Shown here one piece after another: positions 9,444-18,752 of a stretch of DNA of 64,000 nucleotides. The DNA lies in NCBI RefSeq assembly GCF_029433105.1, contig NZ_JARNTW010000001.1, forward strand, positions 1,030,339 through 1,094,338, written 5' to 3'. The position numbers and the translations under genes were made by a program. A model generated the notes under the pieces. That model was not told the DNA's origin and made no database searches. It was given only the letters and a program-made list of their open reading frames with translations. The stretch comes from Runella sp. MFBS21 (GTDB lineage: Bacteria > Bacteroidota > Bacteroidia > Cytophagales > Spirosomataceae). Numbering within the stretch: the first letter of the stretch is position 1; every line of letters begins with the position of its first letter.

Positions 9444-10823
9444 TTAAGAAATAGCTTCCAACATTACTTCTACAAAATCTCCAGCGGGAGCATTACAAGT
9501 CGGACATACATAAGAGGCTGGTAAAGGGGCGGGTATATCAGCTATGGTAAGGCAATGTTTGCATTGCATAACTTTTTCCATAATGATAGGCTGCAACCCA
9601 GGGGTTTTACGGGTAAGGGTGGTTTTTTTGTCGGTCGAAAGTTGTTCATAATACTTTTGAGTAAGACGTCTTAAAACCTCTGGGAGATTTTTGCGAGCTA
9701 CATCACCGGCAAAAGTTTCCCATTCGCTATTGCCGATATAAAAATCAGGCGAGTGAATCACTCTAAAACGCTCATAATCGTCGGACAGGGGTTCTATAAC
9801 AATAGTAGAAGTGGTATCGGGGCTTCGCTCTCCTATGCTAAAACTTAGACTAGAGGTACGTATCCGAGTGCGCTCAAAAGCATCTACAAGTTCGGTTTTG
9901 AGGCGCAAAGCTGCGGCGTCAGCATCAGGTAGCTGCCAGTTGAGCTCAAGAAAGGAATAATGAGTGTGTACGCCCCAAAGCCCCAAGAGTTTTTCCCATT
10001 GATAAATGGTCTCTTTTGGAATGTCTCTAATAACAAAAGTTTTGAAGGGGGTCGTATAAATACGGCCAATTTTGGTGTCTTTGCAAAGTTGAGACAATGC
10101 CTCTATGAAGGGCGCTTCAAATTCATTGGTACGTTGATAAAGCCCAATCCAATAATGTCCATCATAGCGATAAATACCTTCGTGGCGGGGATAAGGCTTA
10201 GGTGTAAGTCTCACTTCTTGCTCAATACGACGAGTACGGCCCGAAAATTTGGAACAAACTTGCTGGAAAAATTCCTCAAAATTTACGAGAGGAGTAGAAT
10301 TGTAGAGAACAGACTCAATGGTTTTGACCCATTGGGCGATTTGTTCGCCATCAAGCAACTCAGGCCATACGCGCATTTTTCCTAACGCAGGGATTTTTAT
10401 CACTAAATACCAAAAGGAAGGGGTGGCAGAGGCAATAAAATTGAGCTCGCCCGTAAGCGGTCGGATCAACTCTTGGGTGGGGTCAATAAGATTGATTTTG
10501 AGGCGAGGTTCAAAATCAAAAGAATCAATAATATCTAAATAATCTCCCGAACGTAGCCATGATAATTTAGGAAAAATATTCTGAGCTACTACCGACGATA
10601 CGATGTTGGGATGTGCTGAGTTGGCTTCTTCCACCTTAAACCCATATTCAGCGAGTTGGTGACGTAAAATAGGTAGCTGCCCATCTGAAGAAGGTATCAA
10701 TAAATCTTGTCGGAAACCTACTTCTATTTTGCCTAGTGCATATTGTCTCGTCAAAGAGGCTAGCCTTTGAAGTTCGTCGGGGGTAATTACCCCGCCTGGG
10801 GTCAAGATGCGAAGAAAAGTCAT
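9444..10823 (-). CDS. Ferredoxin/nitrite-reductase-like protein with C-terminal rubredoxin domain
   Basis: A 459-residue protein read from the ATG at 10823 (MTFLRILTPGG). The N-terminal two thirds resemble the ferredoxin-like half-domains of siroheme nitrite/sulfite reductases, for example in GKIEVGFRQDLLIPS. The four-cysteine cluster motif that would hold siroheme and 4Fe-4S is absent. The last 50 residues form a rubredoxin: CKHC about 30 residues before CPTC, with one iron expected. The gene is the last of the nitrate operon, so an electron-transfer or nitrite-related role is likely. This is inference; it cannot be an ordinary nitrite reductase by its cysteines. The longer open frame to 10862 is unlikely to be translated. 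Confidence 0.7.
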   Translation of the reverse strand: MTFLRILTPGGVITPDELQRLASLTRQYALGKIEVGFRQDLLIPSSDGQLPILRHQLAEYGFKVEEANSAHPNIVSSVVAQNIFPKLSWLRSGDYLDIIDSFDFEPRLKINLIDPTQELIRPLTGELNFIASATPSFWYLVIKIPALGKMRVWPELLDGEQIAQWVKTIESVLYNSTPLVNFEEFFQQVCSKFSGRTRRIEQEVRLTPKPYPRHEGIYRYDGHYWIGLYQRTNEFEAPFIEALSQLCKDTKIGRIYTTPFKTFVIRDIPKETIYQWEKLLGLWGVHTHYSFLELNWQLPDADAAALRLKTELVDAFERTRIRTSSLSFSIGERSPDTTSTIVIEPLSDDYERFRVIHSPDFYIGNSEWETFAGDVARKNLPEVLRRLTQKYYEQLSTDKKTTLTRKTPGLQPIIMEKVMQCKHCLTIADIPAPLPASYVCPTCNAPAGDFVEVMLEAIS

Positions 10824-10881
10824 GTTATTTTTAAAGGGAAGGGTGAGGTGGGAGTTGAACAACTTCGATTACTAAATTTAC

Positions 10882-11670
10882 TTACATTTTTTCTATTTCT
10901 GTTAAGAATTCTTTCACAGATTTTTCAGCCTCTGATTTTAGGTCAATATTAGATTCAAATAATACCAAACGAAGCTCTTGATACATGGCAATAGCCTGCC
11001 ACAGAGCTTGGGTTAGTTCTTGGGCCGTCATACCACCTATGGTTTTTCTAAGTTGAGTTAAGTCTTGCGCCGATAGTTTGGTTTCTACTTTCCGTACACC
11101 GCGTGGTTGATTACCGTTTTTGATATGAAGCAGAGGGCCGAGTACTACCATTCGTAGAAAACCTAAAAAATCGAAGGCTTCAAAGAATTCTCCCCGGCCT
11201 ATTTTTAGTGAAGCATAATGTATCCATACCCAAAATCTGTCCTCAATCCACTGGTAATCAGGGTATGGCCAAGTGGCTTGGGTTGTTTGAATAATCTGAC
11301 TGAGGATATGATCGCGTTCCCAGACGATAAGGGGATTTTCGATGCGTTGATAAAATTCGTTGGGCGTTAAAAACTTGATATCCACATGCAAGAGAGGATT
11401 GGCATAGAGACAAATGAGGAGCCGAGGTTCGCCTACGTGCTCGCCAGTGAAAGCTGACAATACCGTACCAAGTTGATGAGCGATGTTTTTCATTTGATTG
11501 ACATCGCTTGAGTAGGGATGTTGAGATACCAATACCAAATCTAAATCTGAAAAAGAGTCGGTTTCTTTGGTGATGTGAGAACCAGCTACGGCGAGGCCAA
11601 CCATATCAGGAAGGGGGCTTAAAACCTCGATAGCATGTGCAATAAAATCATCGAAAATAGAGTGTTGCAT
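10882..11670 (-). CDS. Predicted nucleotidyltransferase (pol-beta-like fold)
   Basis: The motif GSHITKETDSFSDLDLVLV (residues 30-48 from the ATG at 11670) has the GS...DxD pattern of polymerase-beta-type nucleotidyltransferases, with Asp42 and Asp44 as metal ligands. The third acidic residue is probably in HVDIKFL. The frame is open to a TTG at 11748, but the ATG at 11670 places the catalytic domain at the normal position. The protein is 262 residues, with a helical C-terminal half that resembles a substrate-binding region. It sits in the nitrate operon between the reductase and the rubredoxin-tailed gene; the target molecule is unknown. Confidence 0.7.
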   Translation of the reverse strand: MQHSIFDDFIAHAIEVLSPLPDMVGLAVAGSHITKETDSFSDLDLVLVSQHPYSSDVNQMKNIAHQLGTVLSAFTGEHVGEPRLLICLYANPLLHVDIKFLTPNEFYQRIENPLIVWERDHILSQIIQTTQATWPYPDYQWIEDRFWVWIHYASLKIGRGEFFEAFDFLGFLRMVVLGPLLHIKNGNQPRGVRKVETKLSAQDLTQLRKTIGGMTAQELTQALWQAIAMYQELRLVLFESNIDLKSEAEKSVKEFLTEIEKM

Positions 11671-11806
11671 AGCTTGTTCGTTTTGGGCAATTATCTCAAA
11701 ACTTTTTTGCGGATTTGAAAGTTCGGACAAGGCACACTTTATTTTCAAGTATTGGGCAGTGGGCTACTCACCGCTGGGCAAGTAGTGCATTGTGGCGTTT
11801 GTAAAC

Positions 11807-14800
11807 TTAACGAATAAGTTGGTTTTCGACTGGCCAGGTTTTAGCATTTTCTAATATCATTTTGATTTCGGGTTTACAGCTACCACAGCCTGTACCTGCT
11901 CCGGTTTGTTGGCATAGGGAGGGCAAATCGCTACAACCGGCTCTAATAGCATCTTGTAAATTCCCCTCTCCGATGTTGTTGCAGGAGCATATTACTTTTC
12001 CTTTGACTGGTGTCGTGCTTTGACCACTTCGAAGTAGTTTAAGACGTTTTTCGGATAATTCGGTTTTTTGTTGAATCAAAGATTTGAATTCCACAAACTC
12101 GGACTTATCTCCTACGAGTATAGCCCCTACTAGGCGGTCGTTATAAATAATACACTTTTTATAATACCTTTTTGTTCTATCCATAAAAATCACTTCTTCA
12201 TAGTTGGTACTTGCTCCATTGACTGGAATCTCGGTGATTCCTAAAGAACATAAATCTAACCCGTCTATTTTCAAAATGTTCATAGAGATAGTGGGTCGGT
12301 AGTAGCTTTGGATATCGCCACTGAGATAGGCACAGAGAGCTTCGGCTTGTTGCTCTGCGGCGGCAGTAATGCCAAATTGCTGCCCTTCAAATTCGGCTAC
12401 TTCACCCACCGCAAAAATAAAAGGGTCAGAAGTTTGGAGATAGGCATTGACGACGATACCCCGCTGAACTTCCAAACCCACTTGACGAGCTATTTCTAGG
12501 TTTGGAGTCGTGCCCATGGTAAATATTACGGCATCGCAAGTGAGGATTTGACCAGAAGTAAGGCGAAGTCCAGTTGCTTTTTTTTGGGTTTCGATGATAT
12601 ACTTTACTTCGTCATTATAATAAATATCAATACCACGGTCTCGAAGTTCCTCGTGCAAAAGAGTACTTGCTGTAGAATCTAATTGGCGATTCATAAGGCG
12701 AGAAGCGCGATGAATTACCGTGACACGTTGAGAGCGCTGTCGTAAAGAAGCTGCTAATTCTAAGCCTAACAACCCTCCTCCCACAATCACCACGTTTTTG
12801 GTAGAGGGCTTGCTATATTTTTCTTCAATGGCTAAGTATTGCATTAGTTTATCAGCGTCTTGGCGAGTTCTCATCGTAAATACCCCCTCTAGTTTTGTAT
12901 CTAAATCACGAGGAGTAGACGCGCGACTTCCCGTAGCAATGATGAGGCGGTCGTAATGATGCATTTGGCCCCTTGAATCATAAACTACCTTGTGAGTTCG
13001 GTCAATCTTCCCAATACTTATGCCTTCGTGCAAGTGAATCAAGGCGCGTTCATCATCTTGCATTTTGAGAAGTTTTTCCCATTTCATAGCCCCACTGACA
13101 TAATCGGGGAGCATTACGCGGTTGTAGAAGGCGAAGGTCTCTTTGCTAAACACGTGGATTTCGTCGGTAAGATTCCATTGTCGATGAGTAGTGACAAACT
13201 TATAGGCGGCTGCCCCTGCCCCTATCACAATGATACGTTCTTTAGGCTTTCTGAATTTTTTTACTTCAACGGCAGCATATTTAAAGTCTGGCTCCTTGGA
13301 GAAAGGATCTAATAAATCGCTGGTTAGGTTGTTGGCACGAGCCGCACTCTGATGAAGAATCTTGCCCCAGTGCATGGGCAGGAAAACTACGCCTGGCCGA
13401 ATATCGTCCGTGATTTTGGCCGGGACTTGCACTTTGCCGCGTGTATTTTCAATGATTACTATTTGACCTTCTTTGATGCCTCTTTCTACGGCGTCTTGAG
13501 GGTTTATTTCGAGTACAGCTTTAGGGATATGCTGGGTAAGCTTGTTGACTTTACCCGTTTTGGTCATGGTGTGCCATTGGTCGCGTAGGCGCCCAGTGGT
13601 AAGAATCAAAGGGAAGTCGTCACTCAACGCTTCGGATTGATTTTCATCAGGTACGGTTTTGATTTGGGCTTTGCGAGAAGGAGTAAAAAACTGATGGTCC
13701 GCAAAAAGCCGAGCAGTTCCACTAGAATCACGACTAGGAACTGGCCATTGAAGCGTGCCTTGTGTACGTAGGCGCTCGTGCGACACCCCGCTGATGTCGA
13801 TGTGCGTACCTTGGGTAAGGCGAACGTGCTCGTCGTAGATTTCTGCTACATTTTGGTAGTTAAAAGCGTCACCAAATCCCATTTTATGGGCAAATTTGAC
13901 AATAATTTCACTGTCGGGGAGTGCTTCTCCTACAGGCTCGCTAAATTGGGATAAGTAAGAAATACGACGTTCGGAATTGGTCATAGTGCCAGTTTTTTCG
14001 CCCCAAGCTGCCGCAGGGAGTACTAGGTCGGCATAGGCTAGGGTATCCGAACGATTAGAGATATCTTGGACAATCACAAATTTGGCCGCTTTCAAAGCTT
14101 CTTCTACCAAATGCACATTGGGTAAACTTACGAGCGGATTAGTACACATAATCCAAATAGCTTTCATTCGCCCGTCTTTGAGTGCTTCAAACATTTCGGT
14201 AGCTGTAAATCCGGGCTTAGGATTGAGTGACGGAACACCCCAAAAATCAGCCACTTCTTGTCGGTGGGTAGGGTCGGCCAAATTGCGATGTGCTGGTAGA
14301 AGATTGGATAGCCCACCTACTTCTCTTCCACCCATTGCGTTGGGTTGGCCTGTCAAGGAGAACGGCCCCGACCCTGCCTTACCGATATGCCCCGTAATCA
14401 AATGGAGATTGAGCAAAGCTAGATTTTTGTTGACCCCAATGACACTCTGATTGAACCCCATAGCCCACATAGAAATAAATCCTTTGGATTTGCCAATGTA
14501 CTCTACCGCTTGGTGAATATCATGCAGGCTGATGCCGCAGATTTTGGCCGCCTCTCGCATGTCGCGTTGGGCTACTTGAACTCGGTAAGAATCAAAACCT
14601 TCGGTGTGATTTCTGATGAATTGTTCATCAATGTATCCCCTCGAAATCAGTCCCTTGGCGAGAGCGTTGAGCAATACCACATCCGTGCCAGGTTTGATTT
14701 GAAGGTGAAGGTCGGCCATACGGGCAGTATCAGTACGGCGGGGGTCTATCACCACAAATTTAACACGCGGATTGGCCGCTTTATGGGCTTCCATCCGACG

Positions 14801-15355
14801 AAATACAATAGGATGATTCCAAGCGGGATTGGAGCCAGCAATCAAAAAACAGTCAGCAAGTTCGATGTCTTCATAACTACACGGCACAGAGTCTTCCCCT
14901 AGCGCCATTTTGTATCCTACCACCGCCGACGACATACAGAGGCGAGAGTTGGTATCAATGTTGTTGGAGCCTATAAAACCTTTGATAAGTTTATTGACCA
15001 CGTAGTATTCTTCGGTGAGGCATTGCCCTGAGGCATAAAATCCTACGGAATCGGGGCCGTATTTCTCAATAAATGTCTTAAATACAGCTGCTGCTCGTTC
15101 TAGTGCCGTATCCCAGCTGACGCGTTGGGGTGGTGATTGTCGATTGCGGCGCATTTGGGGATACAGCAGTCGATCGGAAGTATCCATCACAGTATAATGC
15201 AAATTCCTTCCTTTTGAACAAAGCATTCCTTGGCTTGAAGGGTGGCTAGGGTCGCCTTCTACGGAGATATTGCCGTTGCGACTTTTCTGAACCACTACCC
15301 CGCAGCCTACGCCACAGTAGCAACAAGTGGTTTTGTATGAGGTTGTTTCGTTCAT
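11807..15355 (-). CDS. Assimilatory nitrate reductase fused to NAD(P)H/FAD oxidoreductase and BFD-like domain
   Basis: A single 1182-residue chain. Residues 12-46 bind 4Fe-4S (Cys12, Cys15, Cys19, Cys46). The molybdopterin-bis-MGD oxidoreductase domain and its C-terminal dinucleotide-binding domain run to about 690. A FAD/NAD(P)H pyridine-nucleotide oxidoreductase follows, with GAGAAA near 715 and VVIVGGGLLGLELAAS. The last 60 residues are a BFD-like 2Fe-2S domain with CSCN and GCGSCK. Known families: NasA/NarB catalytic subunit and the NasB/NirB N-terminal half, normally separate proteins. The fusion should reduce nitrate to nitrite in the cytoplasm directly with NAD(P)H. It follows narK by 23 bp. 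No siroheme nitrite reductase is seen nearby. Confidence 0.9.
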   Translation of the reverse strand: MNETTSYKTTCCYCGVGCGVVVQKSRNGNISVEGDPSHPSSQGMLCSKGRNLHYTVMDTSDRLLYPQMRRNRQSPPQRVSWDTALERAAAVFKTFIEKYGPDSVGFYASGQCLTEEYYVVNKLIKGFIGSNNIDTNSRLCMSSAVVGYKMALGEDSVPCSYEDIELADCFLIAGSNPAWNHPIVFRRMEAHKAANPRVKFVVIDPRRTDTARMADLHLQIKPGTDVVLLNALAKGLISRGYIDEQFIRNHTEGFDSYRVQVAQRDMREAAKICGISLHDIHQAVEYIGKSKGFISMWAMGFNQSVIGVNKNLALLNLHLITGHIGKAGSGPFSLTGQPNAMGGREVGGLSNLLPAHRNLADPTHRQEVADFWGVPSLNPKPGFTATEMFEALKDGRMKAIWIMCTNPLVSLPNVHLVEEALKAAKFVIVQDISNRSDTLAYADLVLPAAAWGEKTGTMTNSERRISYLSQFSEPVGEALPDSEIIVKFAHKMGFGDAFNYQNVAEIYDEHVRLTQGTHIDISGVSHERLRTQGTLQWPVPSRDSSGTARLFADHQFFTPSRKAQIKTVPDENQSEALSDDFPLILTTGRLRDQWHTMTKTGKVNKLTQHIPKAVLEINPQDAVERGIKEGQIVIIENTRGKVQVPAKITDDIRPGVVFLPMHWGKILHQSAARANNLTSDLLDPFSKEPDFKYAAVEVKKFRKPKERIIVIGAGAAAYKFVTTHRQWNLTDEIHVFSKETFAFYNRVMLPDYVSGAMKWEKLLKMQDDERALIHLHEGISIGKIDRTHKVVYDSRGQMHHYDRLIIATGSRASTPRDLDTKLEGVFTMRTRQDADKLMQYLAIEEKYSKPSTKNVVIVGGGLLGLELAASLRQRSQRVTVIHRASRLMNRQLDSTASTLLHEELRDRGIDIYYNDEVKYIIETQKKATGLRLTSGQILTCDAVIFTMGTTPNLEIARQVGLEVQRGIVVNAYLQTSDPFIFAVGEVAEFEGQQFGITAAAEQQAEALCAYLSGDIQSYYRPTISMNILKIDGLDLCSLGITEIPVNGASTNYEEVIFMDRTKRYYKKCIIYNDRLVGAILVGDKSEFVEFKSLIQQKTELSEKRLKLLRSGQSTTPVKGKVICSCNNIGEGNLQDAIRAGCSDLPSLCQQTGAGTGCGSCKPEIKMILENAKTWPVENQLIR

Positions 15356-15378
15356 AATTTCCCGTTTGAAAAAAATAC

Positions 15379-16674
15379 TTAGGCTGCCTGTAATTCTGTT
15401 TCGGTTTGTTTGAGGGTAACAGTTTTACCAAAATTTACTAAAAACAATAGCACCCCCGTAATAGCCACTATGCCTCCGATATACATGAAGGCTTGTCCAT
15501 AAGAAATAGATTGAGATTTAAACAAAAAGCCCATGAGCATTCCACCTACATTTCCGCCAGCTCCTACTACGCCCGAAATTACACCTACGGCTTTGGGATT
15601 AATGAAGGGTACAATGGCGTAAGTACCACCGTTGGCCATTTTCAGAAACATCGCAAACGTAAGCATAGATAAAATAGCGAGGGTCAAATTGCCTGCTTGG
15701 GCAAACAACAAGATGCCAATACCTTCCAGCAACAGCATAGAAGCAAGCAAAATCCCTTTACCCCTCATTCCAAATTTTTGTCCTACTTTGTCGGCAACAA
15801 TACCACCTACGGCACGGGCAAAAATATTCATAAACCCAAATAGCATTGCCCAAAACCCTGCCTCGGTTTCTTCCATGTGGAAGTTGTCGAAAAAATAAAG
15901 CGCTGCTACGCCGTCAAAGGTGATTTCCATTCCAAAGCAGCAAGCATAGGCAATGGCCAACGCCCAAACCCGAATGTCAGAGCAAGCTTTCCAAAAAGAA
16001 ACGGTTGATTGAGAGGTATTTGTGTGGTTAATTTCGTCGTAGTTTCCGGCAGGAGTATCTTTGGTATATTTCCAGTAGACCCAAGCCATAAGAAGCATCA
16101 TAAGACCCGGCACAATCATCGCCAGCCGCCAAGCATCTGCTTTTACAAAACCAAATCCCATAATAGTAGCCATAATGAGAGGCATAGCAAGCTGCGTAAT
16201 ACCGCCGCCTAGATTTCCCCAACCTCCTGCAACGGCATTGGCTGTACCTTTGATAGTAGGCGCAAACATCATAGAAGTATGAAACTGCGTAATCACAAAC
16301 GAAGCGCCAATCACGCCAATCGCCAAACGAAACAATAAAAATGAAGTATAATCTTTGGCCAAGCCCACGAGCATGACGGGCAAAGCACCCACTATCAAAA
16401 GAGCAGTATAAGTTTTGCGAGGCCCCCAAGTATCACATAATTTACCGATAATGAGCCGTGCGAAAATCGTAGCTGATACCGCCGCAATGATAGTATTGCC
16501 GACTTGAGGTTTGGTAAGTCCTAAATCGGCTCGAATGGCAGGCATTAAGGGTGCTATTCCAAACCAACCAAAAAAACACACAAAGAAAGTAAGCCACGTG
16601 ATGTGGAAAGTGCGCATCTGAATGCCACTAAAACTAAAAATATTGAGCTGAGAAAGAGGTTTATTAGAAGTCAT
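15379..16674 (-). CDS. narK: Nitrate/nitrite transporter, NarK-type MFS protein
   Basis: A 431-residue major facilitator protein with about twelve hydrophobic segments. It carries the nitrate signature region AGGWGNLGGG in the first half and a second glycine-rich copy, GVVGAGGNVGGMLMGF, in the second half, as expected for the NNP family. It sits in the inner membrane and imports nitrate or exchanges it for nitrite. The gene lies between the porin (33 bp upstream) and the nitrate reductase (23 bp downstream), so cotranscription is very likely. The start ATG at 16674 precedes an N-terminal cytoplasmic stretch of about 25 residues. Confidence 0.93.
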   Translation of the reverse strand: MTSNKPLSQLNIFSFSGIQMRTFHITWLTFFVCFFGWFGIAPLMPAIRADLGLTKPQVGNTIIAAVSATIFARLIIGKLCDTWGPRKTYTALLIVGALPVMLVGLAKDYTSFLLFRLAIGVIGASFVITQFHTSMMFAPTIKGTANAVAGGWGNLGGGITQLAMPLIMATIMGFGFVKADAWRLAMIVPGLMMLLMAWVYWKYTKDTPAGNYDEINHTNTSQSTVSFWKACSDIRVWALAIAYACCFGMEITFDGVAALYFFDNFHMEETEAGFWAMLFGFMNIFARAVGGIVADKVGQKFGMRGKGILLASMLLLEGIGILLFAQAGNLTLAILSMLTFAMFLKMANGGTYAIVPFINPKAVGVISGVVGAGGNVGGMLMGFLFKSQSISYGQAFMYIGGIVAITGVLLFLVNFGKTVTLKQTETELQAA

Positions 16675-16707
16675 GGGATTTCAGTAGTTTAAAGATTTTG
16701 GGAAAGA

Positions 16708-18243
16708 TTACTTTGCAGCTTTGGTCGTAAGGAAATCGGGGCGTATGTTGAGCATGATATAAGCCCAATGAGCACGGCGTTTGGTTTGGCCAATAGTACC
16801 TAGTTTGGCGTATTCGAGACTATCTGAGCCTTTGAGGAAAGAATACCCTACTTCAAGGTTCGTAAATTTGTTGAGGCTATAATTCATGATACAGTCCACT
16901 TCATTGCCTAGTTGGCGGTTTAGTTTTCCCGCCGAAGCATCTAGCCCATTTTTCATATCGTTGGCTAAAGCAAAGTGGTGAAAGTCCAATGTGAAATATA
17001 AATTCGGATTGGCTGTATATTTGGTTTTGAGGAAAGCATTGGCCAATCCACCTGCTGCCGAGCCCGTACCTACATAAAAATAATCCATGTATCCCCAATG
17101 CTTGTGTGGAGTACCATAGAGCGGGTCGAAGCGGTGGTCTTTGCCGTCGGGAGTAAGGGTATTGCTGCCCGAAAGCAATTCATAGCCTGGTCCTATAGAA
17201 AGCCGTCCTTGTTGAATTGATACGTTGGCACCATAATGAAAAGCACTCAATGCCTGACCGTCACGGTTTTTGCCTTGTTGTAAATAACCAAAGGCTTGCC
17301 AAGTAATTTTACCTAGTTTTTTGGCGAGCGGATTGAGTAGCCCAGTGAGCATGGCACCATAAGTAAAGCGGCTATGGACACCATTTACATCGTATCGGCG
17401 GCCATAAACTAGGCCATTGGAAGCATTACCGATACTATCTATTCTATACTTTTGAAAATCATCTTTGAAGAAAAGCCCCGCAAATTTTGTAGTTCCGAAT
17501 TTTCGGCTCAGATACACCATCTGCATTGATTTAAACATTTGATTTTGTCCATTGGTACTGAGAGGAGAGGTTAGGAGAGGAGCCCCTCCTTTAGAAGTAG
17601 TAGGAATAAAATCACTAGGAAGGCTGATATAGTCACCTTTAGAATTGGCGATAGTGGTGGGAGTATTGGCAGCTACATAAAAAGTGCCCGTACGTCCAAA
17701 AGCATCGCTATTTTGATTAAAAGCAGCTCCAATATCTATTTGCCAGCCTTTCTTTTGGGCTTTGAGCAAAGCCATATCAAAACGACGCCCTTGCTGGAGC
17801 CAATCCAAATTCCCAAGCAATCGTACATCATCGTAGATCAACTCTTGCCGTCCTATTTTGAGCGATAAGCGCTCAAAGGCCTTGGTTTTGAAGGAGGTAT
17901 CGTTTGCGTTGGCCAGTATGATTTCGGCCCAAGCCTCGTGTAAAAACAATTTTGAGCCGTCGGAGTTGTTGATCGAAGAGGCATCTTGCCCCCATACCCT
18001 TACATCGCGGATATTGACTCCGAAGGTGAGTCGATCCCACCGATATCCAAAATTCAAGCTTGTTCGTTGGGAAGTAAATGTCGCTGCTTTAGCACCCAAT
18101 TTGGCGAGGTTTCCGAGGCCGTCTCTTACCTCTGTACGGGTTCTTACTTGCCCTTGCAGGCTCATTTGAGCCTGCGCCGATTTGACTAGTAAGAATGTGA
18201 AAAGAAGTATCGTATACGATTGTACGTATAACAATTTTTTCAT
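16708..18243 (-). CDS. Outer-membrane porin, alginate-export-like family
   Basis: A 511-residue beta-barrel with a clear signal peptide ending LVKSAQAQ. The body shows repeated aromatic-flanked strands and conserved blocks such as LKIGRQELIYDDVRLLGNLD (residues about 129-148) that match the alginate-export/OprD-like outer-membrane proteins. Family members named for alginate export occur widely in Bacteroidota, next to nitrate genes. Here it is the first gene of the nitrate operon, so it most likely admits nitrate or another anion across the outer membrane (inference). The ATG at 18243 starts the signal peptide. Confidence 0.85.
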   Translation of the reverse strand: MKKLLYVQSYTILLFTFLLVKSAQAQMSLQGQVRTRTEVRDGLGNLAKLGAKAATFTSQRTSLNFGYRWDRLTFGVNIRDVRVWGQDASSINNSDGSKLFLHEAWAEIILANANDTSFKTKAFERLSLKIGRQELIYDDVRLLGNLDWLQQGRRFDMALLKAQKKGWQIDIGAAFNQNSDAFGRTGTFYVAANTPTTIANSKGDYISLPSDFIPTTSKGGAPLLTSPLSTNGQNQMFKSMQMVYLSRKFGTTKFAGLFFKDDFQKYRIDSIGNASNGLVYGRRYDVNGVHSRFTYGAMLTGLLNPLAKKLGKITWQAFGYLQQGKNRDGQALSAFHYGANVSIQQGRLSIGPGYELLSGSNTLTPDGKDHRFDPLYGTPHKHWGYMDYFYVGTGSAAGGLANAFLKTKYTANPNLYFTLDFHHFALANDMKNGLDASAGKLNRQLGNEVDCIMNYSLNKFTNLEVGYSFLKGSDSLEYAKLGTIGQTKRRAHWAYIMLNIRPDFLTTKAAK

Positions 18244-18752
18244 AAGTTTGTAAGGTTTTAAGTTAATCCCTAATTTAAGACTTCACAATACCCCGCCAGA
18301 ACCGCCATTCTGCGGGGTTTTCTTTTTCCTTCCTAATAGGCGTCCGCCAACGCTATTGGAAGTTTACGTAAGAGCTACCAGAGTATATAAGGTGGGTGAT
18401 TTTTATTTCTTGAAAAAATACTATTTATATAGAGTATTGATGGTTTTGAGGGGATTTTTTAAAATGAGTTAATTAAAAAATATAGTTTTTCAAAACAAGG
18501 TTGTAGAAAAAGTTTATATATTTACTATTGTACTTGTCAAAATAAAATTCTTATGTGTAGGTTGCTTAAAAATTTTACTTAAAAGTATGTTATAAATGTA
18601 TATTTGCAAAATTTTGGTTGATAAATTCGCGTAAACAATCAAATATTCTTCATATTTTATAAATATTTCTTTGAAATAGAACTATTTTAGGTTTAAAAAA
18701 TGTGTAAATGATTAATTTTAGTTTTTGAAAACTAAGTAATTTTTAAGTAATT
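18244..18752. promoter_or_regulatory. Divergent intergenic region of the nitrate operon and the TrpD2-like gene
   Basis: A 509-bp region with no gene. Its right two thirds (18,400-18,750) are very AT-rich and should hold both promoters. A GC-rich hairpin at 18291-18317 (CCCCGCC...GCGGGG) is followed on the plus strand by TTTTCTTTTTCC. It would lie in the 5' leader of the minus-strand operon if transcription starts in the AT-rich part. It could be a terminator against incoming transcripts or a leader control structure. An imperfect stem around AATAGGCG at 18335-18356 lies beside it. Confidence 0.5.
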
